Counted from the first letter of the stretch, positions 25,801 to 33,879 are shown. The stretch: DNA of 64,000 bases from Oceanobacillus luteolus (GCF_023715655.1 NZ_JAMBON010000001.1:248001-312000), one strand, 5' to 3'. Numbers and translations: made by a program. Notes: generated by a model not told the origin, from the sequence alone.

Positions 25801-26496
25801 TAGGGGATGTATATCCCAGTCGGAAAAAGTTTTTCTTATGCTTTCTTTAAAACTTGCAAACGACAATTCCTCTTCATTATGCTTATCAATCTGATTAATT
25901 ATTAAATAAAATGGAATATGATTATTTTGTAATGATTGAAGAAAATATAGATTGACTTCGGATTGGACATGATTATAATCCATCACATAGAACAGGACAT
26001 CAACTAAATGTAATGCACTTTCTGTCATTAATCGATCTGCGTCATCAGCTGCGTCAATACCTGGAGTGTCCATGATAGCTGCCCCATTTGGAATCAGCTT
26101 ATCTTTAGTGCTGATTTCAATACGCTGTATCGTTTCTTTATCTTTAGAATAAGTTTTAATCATATCCAAATCATAAGGTTCTTGATATTCAACAGGATCT
26201 CCATCTGTGAAAAAGACTCTTGCCCAGCCTTCACCAGAATTGATCTTAACAATATTTGCACTTGTCGGTATCGGACTCTTCGGTAAGATATCTTTACCAA
26301 GTAGTGTATTGATCATCGAGGATTTACCCGCCGAAAAGTGGCCTGAGAAACTGACAATCAGTTCTTCATTGTATAACTTATCGTATAAATCCAAGACCTT
26401 TTTAGCATTTTCTTCATCATTATTTGCTTGCATCATTTGATAAAGAGCTGCGAGCTGCTCTTCATTTGTCTTTACCCCTGTATTTGTCTGAATCAT
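22882..26496 (-). CDS. dynA: Double dynamin-like GTPase DynA (YpbR)
   Basis: 1204 aa, the length expected for B. subtilis DynA, which fuses two bacterial dynamins. Each half has its own G1 motif: SGHFSAGKSS (residues 51-60) and FGAFSAGKSS (about 630). G3 motifs are DTPGID and DTPGAD, and G4-like motifs are IINQIDKHN and VNAADLAES. Long helical stalk and coiled-coil stretches follow each GTPase domain. The protein tethers and fuses membranes and helps repair the cell membrane after phage or antibiotic damage in B. subtilis. It heads an operon with ypcP. GCAGGAG precedes the ATG. Confidence 0.93.
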   Translation of the reverse strand: MIQTNTGVKTNEEQLAALYQMMQANNDEENAKKVLDLYDKLYNEELIVSFSGHFSAGKSSMINTLLGKDILPKSPIPTSANIVKINSGEGWARVFFTDGDPVEYQEPYDLDMIKTYSKDKETIQRIEISTKDKLIPNGAAIMDTPGIDAADDADRLMTESALHLVDVLFYVMDYNHVQSEVNLYFLQSLQNNHIPFYLIINQIDKHNEEELSFASFKESIRKTFSDWDIHPLGVFYTSLFDSSLPTNELDRVKETLFSILQNEEKKYFNIDASVQQVINKHKLFLEEQYEALKSDIEIDEDIEARLDEIEKIEDRLAEISKEPEELEQAFQHELKYTLQNAYLMPKALRDKAQQFLESQQPGFKVGLFGSKRKTEEEKSKRLEDFMQSLQETMETAIRWKLRDKYLQLLRDFNLSDQALIEKVNQFVIEYDSSELLNLLKPGAQINGEYVLNYTNDVAADVKSKYKRKSLDLLHSMKKALQDKHASTVSENQSIYDNLQEVKEIQSKYNKIEQEMISKQEAIDRMLHDPIINKEDWQRTVELLHERQEFIKGEQPVIKSNDLTVEAEQEIDSSHPSDSTEFTVDQVIEYIEQAINLTESLPGFNNLIDELQVKKDRLANRTFTIALFGAFSAGKSSFSNALIGEKVLPVSPNPTTATVNRIHPVSVEHPHGTIVVTMKKEEDLREELIAMTKNLSPKGEDLHRLLSWMEKKSIVEDRQLNNMYQAYIHALLKGYPANKENLGKKVTITLDDFAKYVTDETIACYIEAIDLYYDCSITRQGITLVDTPGADSVNARHTNVAFNYIKHADAILYVTYYNHALSRADRDFLMQLGRVKEAFQLDKMFFIVNAADLAESEEELQLVTSYVNEELLRLGIRQARIFPVSSKQSLVEKLNSHPLNELMKDFEDHFYSFIHRDLAALTIESALWDIKRLQQTMEQYISTASLDASDKAKQIEKIKQEQKQAITLIKSYETDVYDKQIIQRIEKQLYYVIERLAIRYHDMFKEMFNPTTITENGRKAYLQLKLALENLIEYIRFELNQELQAISLRIEGYSLELANEVYQVMNEKIIDINDLFTLSKQFDYELNTPEYEKELVDIQLKDFQFILGKYKGTKAFFVQNEKEIMKEQLYEALLPSIKTFIKTNQGKMLTSYVDQWKELIVELKNSASGGLNQQVENYFTMLEAPTNLEKMQQNLQELRKLAKRK

Positions 26497-26652
26497 GTCT
26501 TCTTTCTCCTGCCCCTCATTTTACCAGTTTGACTCCATTATACGTAAAATTGACGTTAATTTCTACCTTGCCTCGTTACAAGTATCTTTTGTTCTAATCT
26601 TGTTTACATAATGTAATTATAGTTAATTAAAAACAAAAAAGCCTTGGCAACT
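26497..26652 (-). promoter_or_regulatory. dynA upstream region
   Basis: Holds the dynA promoter. On the minus strand a clear TATAAT lies around 26,535-26,540 with no strong -35. The region ends at the IS element's left target duplication, so dynA keeps about 155 bases of its original upstream sequence. Confidence 0.5.
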
Positions 26653-26739
26653 TAGAGTGACCCAATAATATGAGACAGGAAAAAACACCCCTTATGTCGT
26701 ATATAACAGTATTCGACAATTTAGGAGGTGTTTTTCCTT

Positions 26740-27066
26740 ATGGGTAAAAAACGATTTTATCCTGAAGAAGTGAAACAAGAAGTAATACGGTTAAAGTTGT
26801 CTGGTGAATGGACCAATAAGCAAATCATGGAGAAGTTTGGAATCAAGAATAAAACGCAAATTAAAACTTGGATGAAATGGCATCGAAACAATGAACAACA
26901 CCGATTAGCTCAACCTATCGGTAAGCAATATACCTACGGTAAAGGGCCAGATGACGAAAGTGAAATCAATCAACTACGACGCAAAGTGGCTTATTATGAA
27001 ATGCGAGATGAATTATCGGGAAAGTACCAAGAAATCGAAAGGAAGTGGTACCAGAAGTTTTTGTAG
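26740..27066 (+). CDS. IS3-family transposase OrfA (HTH protein)
   Basis: 108 aa DNA-binding subunit of the IS3-type transposase. The N-terminus holds an HTH (RFYPEEVKQEVIRLKLSG..., IMEKFGIKNKTQIKTWMKW) and the C-terminus a leucine-zipper-like helix (INQLRRKVAYYEMR). GGAGG lies upstream of the ATG at 26,740. It overlaps orfB, which lies in the -1 frame relative to orfA, the arrangement used for programmed frameshifting. I see no strong slippery heptamer in the overlap, only a weak GTTTTTG just before the stop. Confidence 0.88.
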   Translation: MGKKRFYPEEVKQEVIRLKLSGEWTNKQIMEKFGIKNKTQIKTWMKWHRNNEQHRLAQPIGKQYTYGKGPDDESEINQLRRKVAYYEMRDELSGKYQEIERKWYQKFL

Positions 27067-27902
27067 AAGTGGTTGAAGCTCTTAAAGACCGATATACGGC
27101 GTCGGATATCTGTGAATGCTTTGGGATTCCCCGATCAACTTATTACCGATGGAAAAGTCAGGCGGGTCAGGAAATTCCTAAGTTACATCAATGGATTATT
27201 AGTATTTGTAAACAGCTTTCGCATCGTATTGGTCATCGGAAAGTGAAAGACATTTTACGAAAGGATTATGATGTAAAGGTTAACCGAAAGACTGTTCAAA
27301 AGGTGATGCAAAAATACAAGATTCAGTGTCGCGTTAAAGTAAAGCGACAAAAGTATATTGCAGGAGAAAGCAAGATCGTTGTTCCTAATCTGTTAAACCA
27401 AGATTTTAAAGCAGATAAACCGAATCAGAAGTGGGTGACAGATATTACGTACTTACCGTACGGGCCGAAGATGTTGTATTTATCAACCATTATGGACTTG
27501 TACAATAACGAAGTGATAGCTTATAAAATTAGCGATACACAAAGCGTTGATTTTGTGTTAGACACATTGCTTGATGCTTGTAACGGTCGAGAGACTCATG
27601 ATTTGATTTTACACAGCGATCAAGGAGCTCAATACACGTCCTATTCATTTCAAGCATTGGCAAAAGAAAACGGCATTACCACCAGCATGTCCCGCAAAGG
27701 CAATTGCTTTGATAATGCCGTCATCGAATCCTTCCACTCCTCGCTAAAGTCGGAAGAATTCGCCGCTCAGTTTAGAGCGACTCTAACAACTACTATTGTA
27801 ATCGAAAAAGTAGTAAATTACATGTATTATTACAATTATATACGACCTTTTTCTAAATTAAATTGCCACAGTCCTGTAGAATATAGGACCGTGGCAGCAT
27901 AG
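27045..27902 (+). CDS. IS3-family transposase OrfB (DDE integrase)
   Basis: 285 aa catalytic part. An HTH_21-type region lies near the N-terminus (FGIPRSTYYRWKS, RKVKDILRKDYDVKVNRKTVQKVMQKY), followed by the rve integrase core. The DDE residues are visible: D in WVTDITYLPYG, D in LILHSDQGAQYTS and E in DNAVIESFHSSLKSE. The frame opens at 27,012. The GTG at 27,045 is only a nominal start, since the active protein is probably an OrfAB fusion made by frameshifting. Confidence 0.9.
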   Translation: MVPEVFVEVVEALKDRYTASDICECFGIPRSTYYRWKSQAGQEIPKLHQWIISICKQLSHRIGHRKVKDILRKDYDVKVNRKTVQKVMQKYKIQCRVKVKRQKYIAGESKIVVPNLLNQDFKADKPNQKWVTDITYLPYGPKMLYLSTIMDLYNNEVIAYKISDTQSVDFVLDTLLDACNGRETHDLILHSDQGAQYTSYSFQALAKENGITTSMSRKGNCFDNAVIESFHSSLKSEEFAAQFRATLTTTIVIEKVVNYMYYYNYIRPFSKLNCHSPVEYRTVAA

Positions 27903-27959
27903 GTGTTTTTTCTAGTCTCGTTTCACTGGGTCAGTTCAACTAGTCGCCAAGGCTTTTTC

Positions 27960-29489
27960 TTAAACCGGATATACTCCGTGCTTCCTTTCTGTAAACGGAA
28001 GGCTTTTATCAGCATACACTTCATATCGTTTAATTAACTCATTTCGTAACTGATTCGGATGAATGATATCATCAACCACCATTTCCGAAGCAAGACGGTA
28101 AATATCAATTTCTTCTTTGTAGGCATCTTGTTTTTCTTTTATAAATGCACTTCTCTCTTCTTCTGGTAATTGAGCAATCTTGTTGGCATGAACCGCGTTT
28201 ACGGCCGCTTCAGGACCCATTACTGCAATTTGGGCATTCGGGAATGCTAGGACACAATCTGGTTCAAATGCTGGACCTGCCATTGCATACAAACCAGCTC
28301 CATATGCTTTTCTCACAATTACGGAAATCTTTGGAACGGTTGCTTCACTCATACTGGAGAGCATTTTAGCACCATGACGAATAATTCCTTCCCGCTCCAC
28401 TTTTGTTCCGATCATAAACCCTGGAACATCGGTTAAGAACAATAGAGGAATATTAAAAGCATCACAAAGTTGGATAAATTTCGCAGCCTTATCAGCAGAA
28501 TCTGTGAATAACACTCCACCTTTTACACGTGGTTGATTTGCGATAATACCTACGCTATGTCCGTCAATCCTTGCTAGTCCCGTGACTAATTCTTTCGCAA
28601 ATTCTTTTTTAATTTCACAGAAACTATCTTCATCAATTATTTGGTCAATTAAATCAAACATATTAAATGCTGCATTTTGATTTTCCGGCACAATATCGAC
28701 AATCGTTTTCTCTGATGCTTTTACACTTTTTGGTTCATGAACTGGAGGCTGATTCCTAAAATTTGCTGGAAAATAACTCATATACTTCCTGGCATAATCG
28801 ATTGCTTCCTCTTCTGTTTTCACTAGTACATCACCGACACCAGAAACAGTGCAATGCATCCTTGCTCCGCCCATTTCTTCCAAAGACACTTTTTCTCCAA
28901 TAACTTTTTCAGCCATTCTTGGGGACCCTAAATACATCGATGCGTTTCCTTCCACCATGACGACTATATCGCAAAAGGCAGGGATATAAGCTCCACCTGC
29001 AGCAGAGGGGCCAAACAATAAACAAATTTGAGGGACTCTACCGGATAATTTAATCTGATTATGAAAAATCCTACCTGCTCCCCTTCTTCCAGGGAACATT
29101 TCAATCTGATCTGTAATACGTGCGCCCGCAGAGTCAACAAGATAAATAATTGGTATCTCCAGCTTCAATGCGGTCTCTTGAATCCGGAGTATTTTCTCAA
29201 CGGTCCGTTTCCCCCAAGAACCGGCCTTAACTGTAGAGTCGTTCGCCATCACACAAACATTTTGTCCGTTGATTTTCCCGATTCCTGTTACGACACCATC
29301 AGAAGGCAAATCTCCAGCCATGCAATTTGCAAAAAAAGCATCTTCTATATCAAGATTATCGTCGAATAAAAGCTCTAACCTTTTTCTGACAAATAACTTA
29401 CCCTTCTCTGCGTTCGCTTCGTGATATTTTGTTTTCCCACCTTGTTTAACCGTTTCAATCCGTTCTTCCAAATCTTTGATAAAAGTCAT
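27960..29489 (-). CDS. Acyl-CoA carboxylase carboxyltransferase (methylcrotonyl- or propionyl-CoA type)
   Basis: 509 aa carboxyltransferase subunit that transfers CO2 from biotin to an acyl-CoA. Two crotonase-like halves are present. Oxyanion-hole and acyl-CoA motifs are visible in GPSAAGGAYIPAF and AGLYAMAGPAF, and an IDSAGAR-like segment in YLVDSAGARITDQ. By operon context it is the counterpart of B. subtilis YngE. It is the last gene of the acyl-CoA operon, and its terminator was split by the IS. Methylcrotonyl-CoA (leucine breakdown) is the likeliest substrate, propionyl-CoA the alternative. GGAGG precedes the ATG. Confidence 0.82.
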   Translation of the reverse strand: MTFIKDLEERIETVKQGGKTKYHEANAEKGKLFVRKRLELLFDDNLDIEDAFFANCMAGDLPSDGVVTGIGKINGQNVCVMANDSTVKAGSWGKRTVEKILRIQETALKLEIPIIYLVDSAGARITDQIEMFPGRRGAGRIFHNQIKLSGRVPQICLLFGPSAAGGAYIPAFCDIVVMVEGNASMYLGSPRMAEKVIGEKVSLEEMGGARMHCTVSGVGDVLVKTEEEAIDYARKYMSYFPANFRNQPPVHEPKSVKASEKTIVDIVPENQNAAFNMFDLIDQIIDEDSFCEIKKEFAKELVTGLARIDGHSVGIIANQPRVKGGVLFTDSADKAAKFIQLCDAFNIPLLFLTDVPGFMIGTKVEREGIIRHGAKMLSSMSEATVPKISVIVRKAYGAGLYAMAGPAFEPDCVLAFPNAQIAVMGPEAAVNAVHANKIAQLPEEERSAFIKEKQDAYKEEIDIYRLASEMVVDDIIHPNQLRNELIKRYEVYADKSLPFTERKHGVYPV

Positions 29490-29506
29490 CTGTCCATCCT
29501 CCCTAA

Positions 29507-30277
29507 CTATTCGCCTTTGTAAATTGGTTTACGTTTTTCATTGAATGCTCTCAATCCTTCTTTACGGTCTTCAGTTGGAATTGTTTGTTGGTAGGCAAGA
29601 TGTTCTATTGCTAATCCAGTATCCAAGTCTGTTTCCAATCCACGATTGATCGCAAGTTTTGCCTGTTCTAAAGCAATTGGTCCATTTGCTGAAATTTTTT
29701 CTGCTAAGCCCATGGCTTCATCCATCAATCTATCAGAAGGAACAACACTTTCTAAAATGCCTAATTTTCCAGCTTTCTCTGCAGTAATCCGCTGAGCAGA
29801 ATAGATTAGCTGCTTCGCTTTACCAATTCCAATTAAGCGTGGTAAGCGCTGCGTTCCACCTGCACCAGGTATAATTGCTAATGAAGTTTCCGTTAGACCT
29901 AACTTCACATGCTCTGCAGCAATCCGTACATCACAAGCTAGAGCCAATTCAAGACCACCACCGAATGCGACACCATTGATCGCTGCTATAACAGGCATTC
30001 GCATTGCTTCAACTCGATTAATTGTATGGCCAATATATCGGACCGTATTCACTACTTGACGGTCGTTCATACCTATACGTTCTTTCAAGTCTGCCCCTGC
30101 ACAAAAAGCTTTTTCGCCTTTTCCGGTTATAATTGTACAAAAGCTGTCACGATTTTCATCAATTAAATCAAGCGTTTGATTTAATTGTTCTAATAGCTCG
30201 ATAGACAAGGCATTTGACGCATTCGGTCGATTCAGCGTTACAATCGACACGTTATTCTCTACATGGAGATCAATCAT
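29507..30277 (-). CDS. Enoyl-CoA hydratase/isomerase family protein (YngF-like)
   Basis: 256 aa crotonase. The CoA-binding AGADLKERIG loop and GVAFGGGLELALACD (oxyanion hole), with the catalytic Glu in LTETSLAIIPGAGGTQRL, are all visible, so hydratase activity is expected. In this operon the likely job is hydration of methylglutaconyl-CoA to HMG-CoA, as proposed for YngF; general enoyl-CoA hydration is the alternative. It lies between the biotin carrier and the carboxyltransferase with short gaps. Confidence 0.82.
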   Translation of the reverse strand: MIDLHVENNVSIVTLNRPNASNALSIELLEQLNQTLDLIDENRDSFCTIITGKGEKAFCAGADLKERIGMNDRQVVNTVRYIGHTINRVEAMRMPVIAAINGVAFGGGLELALACDVRIAAEHVKLGLTETSLAIIPGAGGTQRLPRLIGIGKAKQLIYSAQRITAEKAGKLGILESVVPSDRLMDEAMGLAEKISANGPIALEQAKLAINRGLETDLDTGLAIEHLAYQQTIPTEDRKEGLRAFNEKRKPIYKGE

Positions 30278-30298
30278 CCCTATTCCCCCTTACGTAAT

Positions 30299-30511
30299 TC
30301 ATTCAATAACAGCTATCTCGTCTCCTTCATTAACAAAATCCCCTTCTGCCACTTTTAATTCTTTAATAACACCGTCCGTTTCGGCAGAAATAGGAATCTC
30401 CATCTTCATCGATTCAAGGATCACTACGTCCTCTCCTGCACCAACTGAATCACCTTCATGCTTCACTATTTTCCAAACATTTCCGGCCATACTTGCTACT
30501 AATTTTTCCAT
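30299..30511 (-). CDS. Biotin carboxyl carrier protein, short form
   Basis: 70 aa, just a biotinyl domain. The biotin-accepting lysine is in ESMKMEIPI (about residue 36). The protein lacks the long Ala/Pro-rich N-terminus of fatty-acid-synthesis carriers, as expected for the separate carrier of a YngHB-type complex. The start is the second ATG, eight bases after AAGGAGG; the ATG six bases earlier is too close to that site. It shuttles carboxybiotin between the biotin carboxylase and the carboxyltransferase of this operon. Confidence 0.88.
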   Translation of the reverse strand: MEKLVASMAGNVWKIVKHEGDSVGAGEDVVILESMKMEIPISAETDGVIKELKVAEGDFVNEGDEIAVIE

Positions 30512-30524
30512 TTTCATATCCTCC

Positions 30525-31880
30525 TTAAGACTTTTTAGTTTGTGGTATATAATGCGTCTCTACGAAACTCGTAGTCGTGTTTCCTTCACGGAATGCTTGC
30601 AAACCTACTGTTGTTTCCAGCATTGGCAGATTCGTTTTAATTCCATCAATTACATATTCTTTCAACGCGTTCTCTAGACGTTTTACTGCCTCTTCTCTCG
30701 TATTGCCCCTTACGACTAATTTTCCTATCATCGGATCATAAAATGGCGTCACTTTGTAATTTTCTGTGAAACTGATTTCATTGCGGATACCTTCACCCGA
30801 AGGGAATTTTACATTCGTGATTGTACCTGGTGATGGGAAAAATCGAATCGGATCCTCTGCATAGATCCTCGCTTCAATCGCATGACCATTCCGCTCAATT
30901 TCATGTTGATTGAAAGGCAGTGCTTCCTGATTTGCAATTTTAATTTGGAGTTCGACAATATCCAGACCAGTAATTTCTTCTGTAACTGGATGTTCCACTT
31001 GAATTCTGGTATTCATTTCGAGAAAGTAGTAATTTTCTTCTTCATCGACAAGAAATTCAATTGTGCCCGCATTTGTATAATTAATGGCCATCGCTGCCCG
31101 TACAGCATCTGCTCCCATTGCTTCTCTCGTTTTATCAGAAATGAACGGAGATGGAGCTTCTTCGATCACTTTTTGATTACGGCGTTGAATCGAGCATTCA
31201 CGATCAAATAGATGGACAACATTCCCAAATTCATCTGCAAGTATTTGAATTTCGATATGATGAGCATTCTCTATTTTCTTCTCCAAGAACATGGAACCGT
31301 TCCCAAAGAAATTTAAAGCTCTTTCCGAATTATTTTTAAATGCTTTCCTCAATTCTTCTTCATCGTTGACGACCTGCATCCCAATACCTCCACCACCAGC
31401 AGCAGCTTTCAGCATAATCGGATAACCGATTCTTCTCGCCAATTCTATCGCATGATTTACATTATCAACGGCTGCATCCGTACCGGGAACAACTGGTACA
31501 CCAGCAGACATCATTGCATTCCTGGCATTCACTTTATCTCCCATCTGCTCGATTACAGAGCTGGTAGGTCCAATAAAACGAATTCCCTCCTGTTCACAAC
31601 GTTCGGTGAACAAAGCATTTTCACTAAAAAATCCATATCCTGGGTGGATTGCATCCACTTGGGCTTCTTTAGCAATCTCAAATATTTTGTCCATGTTCAT
31701 ATAACTTTCGTTTACGTGAGAACCTCCTAGCAAATACGACTCATCCGCTGCGTTCACAAATGGTGCATTCTGATCAGCCTCTGAATAGACAGCTACAGAA
31801 GTGATACCAAGGCGTTTACATGTCCGGATGATTCGAGATGCAATTTCCCCTCTATTCGCTATTAAGATTTTCTTTATCAT
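30525..31880 (-). CDS. Biotin carboxylase subunit of acyl-CoA carboxylase
   Basis: 451 aa ATP-grasp enzyme that carboxylates biotin. The N-terminal KILIANRGEIASRIIRTC, ATP loop AAAGGGGIGMQ, FLEMNTRIQVEHPVTE and the catalytic Arg region are intact. The ATG at 31,880 has GAGGAGG upstream; the frame start 15 bases earlier overlaps that site. In B. subtilis terms it is YngH. It works with the carrier encoded 14 bases downstream. The main AccC of fatty-acid synthesis is presumably elsewhere. Confidence 0.9.
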   Translation of the reverse strand: MIKKILIANRGEIASRIIRTCKRLGITSVAVYSEADQNAPFVNAADESYLLGGSHVNESYMNMDKIFEIAKEAQVDAIHPGYGFFSENALFTERCEQEGIRFIGPTSSVIEQMGDKVNARNAMMSAGVPVVPGTDAAVDNVNHAIELARRIGYPIMLKAAAGGGGIGMQVVNDEEELRKAFKNNSERALNFFGNGSMFLEKKIENAHHIEIQILADEFGNVVHLFDRECSIQRRNQKVIEEAPSPFISDKTREAMGADAVRAAMAINYTNAGTIEFLVDEEENYYFLEMNTRIQVEHPVTEEITGLDIVELQIKIANQEALPFNQHEIERNGHAIEARIYAEDPIRFFPSPGTITNVKFPSGEGIRNEISFTENYKVTPFYDPMIGKLVVRGNTREEAVKRLENALKEYVIDGIKTNLPMLETTVGLQAFREGNTTTSFVETHYIPQTKKS

Positions 31881-31910
31881 AGACTGCCTCCTCATTCTAC
31901 ATCTATAATC

Positions 31911-33059
31911 CTAACAACCTAAATATCTAGCAATTACTAAACGTTGAACTTCTGACGTACCTTCTCCAATTTCCAGTAACTTTGCATCCCGTAAATAACG
32001 CTCGACTTCATACTCCCGCATATATCCATAGCCACCATGAATTTGAATGGCTTGATCAGCAGCTCGTACAGCAGCTTCAGATGCAAATAATTTCGCAAAG
32101 GCTGCTTCCTTTCCGAATGGTTTTCCTTTATCCTTTAACCAGGCCGCTTTTAGTACCATATTTCTTGCTAATTCCACTTCCATTGCCATATCTGCCAATT
32201 TAAATTGAATAGCCTGGAATTTGGATATCGATTGTCCGAACTGCTTTCTTTCTTTAGCATACTCCAACGCTTTATCTAAAGACGCTTGAGCAATTCCCAC
32301 ACCTAATGCTGCAATAGATATCCTTCCTCCATCCAACGTCGATAAAAATTGCTTGAATCCCTTATTAACTTCCCCTAACACATTTTCTTTTGGAACTCTC
32401 ACATTATCAAGAACAATCTCAGCTGTATCTGAGCCTCGTACTCCCATTTTATCGTAGTCGCTTTTTATCTTAACGCCTTCTGTATCTGTCGGCACGATGA
32501 TGGACGAGATAAGATTCTTTCCATCGTCGCTTTTATCGGTTACTGCTGTGACAATTATCACTTTGGCAAAACTGGCATTTGTTATAAAACATTTCTCACC
32601 ATTAATTACATAGTAGTCTCCATCTGAAACTGCCGTAGTTTTCGTCCCACCAGCATCTGAGCCTGCATTTGGCTCCGTCAAGCCGAAGGAACCCAATGCT
32701 CTTCCTTCAGCCAATGGCTTTAGGAATTCTTCTTTTTGCTTTTCTGTTCCAAAATAATATAAAGGGCTTGCACCCAATGAAACAGCTGCAGCATAACTTA
32801 ACCCAGTACTCCCGCAGACTCGACCAACTTCTTCAACAGCAAGAGCATAAGATAACGTATCTCCTCCTGCTCCGCCGACTTCTTCTGGGAATGGTAATCC
32901 AAGTAGCCCTAATTCTCCCATTTGCTTGAAGATATCCTCAGGAAATTCCGCTTTTTTATCAATTTCAATTGCACGTGGCCGTATGACACCTTCAGCAAAG
33001 TCACGGACCATTTTCTTAATCATTGATTGTTCCTTAGTCAATTCAAAATTCATCGCCAT
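31911..33059 (-). CDS. Acyl-CoA dehydrogenase, isovaleryl-CoA type likely
   Basis: 382 aa FAD flavoenzyme. Motifs are FGLTEPNAGSDAGGTKT (flavin and substrate loop), the Glu in QIHGGYGYMREYEVERYLRDAKLLEIGEGTSEVQRLVIARYL, and the expected length. The GYGYMREYEVER segment is typical of short-branched or butyryl-CoA dehydrogenases. As first gene of the yng-like operon it probably oxidises isovaleryl-CoA to methylcrotonyl-CoA. Exact chain preference is inference. The ribosome site AGGGGG precedes the ATG. A palindromic operator lies 23 bases upstream of the start. Confidence 0.88.
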   Translation of the reverse strand: MAMNFELTKEQSMIKKMVRDFAEGVIRPRAIEIDKKAEFPEDIFKQMGELGLLGLPFPEEVGGAGGDTLSYALAVEEVGRVCGSTGLSYAAAVSLGASPLYYFGTEKQKEEFLKPLAEGRALGSFGLTEPNAGSDAGGTKTTAVSDGDYYVINGEKCFITNASFAKVIIVTAVTDKSDDGKNLISSIIVPTDTEGVKIKSDYDKMGVRGSDTAEIVLDNVRVPKENVLGEVNKGFKQFLSTLDGGRISIAALGVGIAQASLDKALEYAKERKQFGQSISKFQAIQFKLADMAMEVELARNMVLKAAWLKDKGKPFGKEAAFAKLFASEAAVRAADQAIQIHGGYGYMREYEVERYLRDAKLLEIGEGTSEVQRLVIARYLGC

Positions 33060-33081
33060 CTATACCCCCTATTCATTTATG

Positions 33082-33099
33082 ACCGACTGGTTGGTCGGT
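33082..33099 (-). promoter_or_regulatory. Palindromic operator for a TetR-type regulator
   Basis: ACCGAC-TGGTTG-GTCGGT: perfect 6-bp arms with a 6-base centre, between the regulator gene and the first structural gene. Size and symmetry fit a TetR-family operator. Binding by the adjacent regulator is inferred from position. Confidence 0.65.
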
Positions 33100-33146
33100 A
33101 TTGAGCCTAAAAAATACCTCTGAAAAGAAGTGTGACTCTGTCTCCA

Positions 33147-33731
33147 CTATTTAGTTGAATCGGATAATACAGCGTGTAATATTAAGTCAATATAATAATC
33201 AGCAATTTCCTCTATACTTTTTTCACCACTTCTTTGATACCATTTATATGTCCAGTTCACCATTCCGAGAATCGCCATTGTTGTAATCTCAATAGAAAGA
33301 TCTTTGCGGAACTCTCCAGTATCCACACCTTCTCGAATAACGGATTGAATTATCCCTTTAAATTGTTGCCGCTTACGTTTTACAATTTCTTCATGTTCGG
33401 GTTTAAGATAAATACTTTCCTGGTAGAATACCGTCAAATGGGCTTTATATATGTCGAAAACGCTTACAAAATCTTTGATGATTGAACGCAATCGAGTAGC
33501 AGGTGGAAGACTTTGTTGGTTAGAACTGGCAGCCCGTTCGAGCACATACGTTATAAAAATGTCATGGATAACAAACAATAGTTCATCTTTTGAGGAAAAA
33601 TGGTGGTAAAATCCGCCTTTAGAAATGCCGGCAGTTTCTACAATTTGATTCACAGTAACGCCATGAAATCCGTGTCGTTCAAACAATACCAACGATGCAT
33701 TGATAATACGCTCCCTAAGTTCCGTCTCCAT
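33147..33731 (-). CDS. TetR/AcrR family regulator of the acyl-CoA operon
   Basis: 194 aa. The N-terminal TetR HTH (about residues 8-54) shows GFHGVTVNQIVETAGISKGGFYHHFSSKDELLF. The C-terminal ligand domain has WTYKWYQRSGEKSIEEIADYYIDLILHAV near its end, recalling fatty-acid or acyl-CoA responsive repressors, though it does not look like B. subtilis FadR itself. It lies directly upstream of, and in the same direction as, the acyl-CoA operon, with one palindrome in the gap. It probably represses that operon until an acyl-CoA intermediate builds up. GGGGG precedes the ATG. Confidence 0.85.
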   Translation of the reverse strand: METELRERIINASLVLFERHGFHGVTVNQIVETAGISKGGFYHHFSSKDELLFVIHDIFITYVLERAASSNQQSLPPATRLRSIIKDFVSVFDIYKAHLTVFYQESIYLKPEHEEIVKRKRQQFKGIIQSVIREGVDTGEFRKDLSIEITTMAILGMVNWTYKWYQRSGEKSIEEIADYYIDLILHAVLSDSTK

Positions 33732-33879
33732 GCAACCCCCTTTCTCATACTTTTACTAATACTTTATCATACAATTTTACATAGATAAAGAATAATCTGT
33801 TTCTTTCATGATGTTAAAATTCTTTTTCTCGTATCATAAACACCTCCTGTTAAAACCAAGTTCCGAAATGAATCAAGGC

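Larger units (their letters stand above)
26653..27938 (+). mobile_element. IS3-family insertion sequence, 1286 bp
   Basis: Imperfect terminal inverted repeats start TAGAGTGACCCA on the left and TGAACTGACCCA on the right (read inward) and extend to GAGAC and AAAAAACACC. A 3-bp duplication ACT flanks it (26,650-26,652 and 27,939-27,941). It contains orfA (HTH) and orfB (DDE transposase), with no visible disabling mutation. It sits in the loop of a terminator hairpin. Confidence 0.9.
26635..27956. terminator. Rho-independent terminator split by an IS element
   Basis: The left arm AAAAAAGCCTTGGC (26,635-26,648) and right arm GCCAAGGCTTTTT (27,946-27,958) pair perfectly. Once the IS and one copy of the ACT duplication are removed they form a classical terminator with stem GCCTTGGC/GCCAAGGC and A and T runs. 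It would have ended the acyl-CoA carboxylase operon. The arms are now 1.3 kb apart. Confidence 0.8.
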
